NCBI GenBank assembly: GCA_002733285.1
Contig: NVVE01000016.1
Coordinates: 43,689-49,480 of the forward strand
Direction of reading: 5' to 3'
DNA length: 5,792 nt
Source of the DNA: Lutibacter sp.
Lineage (GTDB): Bacteria; Bacteroidota; Bacteroidia; Flavobacteriales; Flavobacteriaceae
Position 1 is the stretch's first letter; each line of letters starts with the position of its first letter. The notes below the pieces were generated by a model. It did not search any database and had not been told where the DNA came from. It worked only from the letters and a program-made list of their open reading frames with translations. Below, piece after piece: positions 5,702 through 5,792 of this stretch. The position numbers were made by a program, and so were the translations under genes.

Positions 5702-5792
5702 TTTATTCTTAAAATGTATAAATAAACTAAAAACAACGCAACAATATTTAACAATCGCGAAACCAATCTAAATTAACCCTATACAACTAATA
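5702..5792. other. Intergenic tail with no recognisable feature
   Basis: The 91 bases after the kinase stop are AT-rich. I see no clear terminator hairpin, promoter box, tRNA or coding start on either strand. The neighbour on this side is outside the window. Confidence 0.5.

Noticed and set aside
5566..5766. Minus-strand open frame of 66 codons with hydrophobic stretch
   Set aside because: Most of it is antisense to the kinase ATPase domain; the hydrophobic character comes from AT-rich DNA.
1..5792. CRISPR array, tRNA/rRNA, insertion sequence or phage elements
   Set aside because: No regularly spaced repeats, no RNA gene signatures, no transposase or integrase and no terminal inverted repeats were seen on either strand.

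Overview
The window is AT-rich and looks like a chromosome segment from a Bacteroidetes bacterium, probably a Flavobacteriaceae-like one. The basis is the base composition, the lack of strong Shine-Dalgarno sequences, and the style of the proteins. These include a MacB/FtsX-type permease, an HlyD-like adaptor, an NtrY-like kinase and a sigma-54 activator carrying GAFTDA in place of GAFTGA. The genus cannot be fixed from the sequence alone.

Layout: two divergent transcription units are separated by a 449-bp regulatory region (2483-2931). The left, minus-strand unit reads from about 2482 down through the window edge. It holds a membrane-fusion (periplasmic adaptor) protein that is split into two reading frames (1895-2482 and 1221-1895), an ABC ATPase (521-1216), and the N-terminal 168 residues of a MacB/FtsX-type permease (1-504, cut by the window edge). 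The right, plus-strand unit is a two-component system: a sigma-54-dependent response regulator (2932-4314), followed 10 bp later by a membrane-bound histidine kinase (4325-5701). The last 91 bases hold no recognisable feature.

How it probably works: the kinase has a tight two-helix membrane anchor with almost no periplasmic loop and a probable cytoplasmic PAS-like region. It would phosphorylate the regulator on D56. The regulator would bind two near-identical dyads (TGTTC-N6-GAACA, centres 22 bp apart) between the units and activate a -24/-12 promoter (TTGGCACAAGCATTGAA on the minus strand, 2777-2793) that fires toward the transporter genes. The dyads lie about 96 and 118 bp upstream of the predicted start, which is normal enhancer geometry. 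The transporter resembles MacAB-type tripartite exporters; its substrate cannot be told from sequence.

Most notable points: (1) the adaptor is interrupted by an apparent one-base deletion in a 6-base homopolymer, with the halves joined by a TAATG stop/start overlap; (2) the regulator, its probable binding sites and its sigma-54 promoter are all visible in one place; (3) a leader of roughly 280 nt lies between that promoter and the adaptor gene and contains a weak hairpin with a T-tract and two tiny ORFs; (4) the ATPase signature reads LSGVQ instead of LSGGQ. The overall architecture is a known type of regulated exporter locus, not a new class of system.
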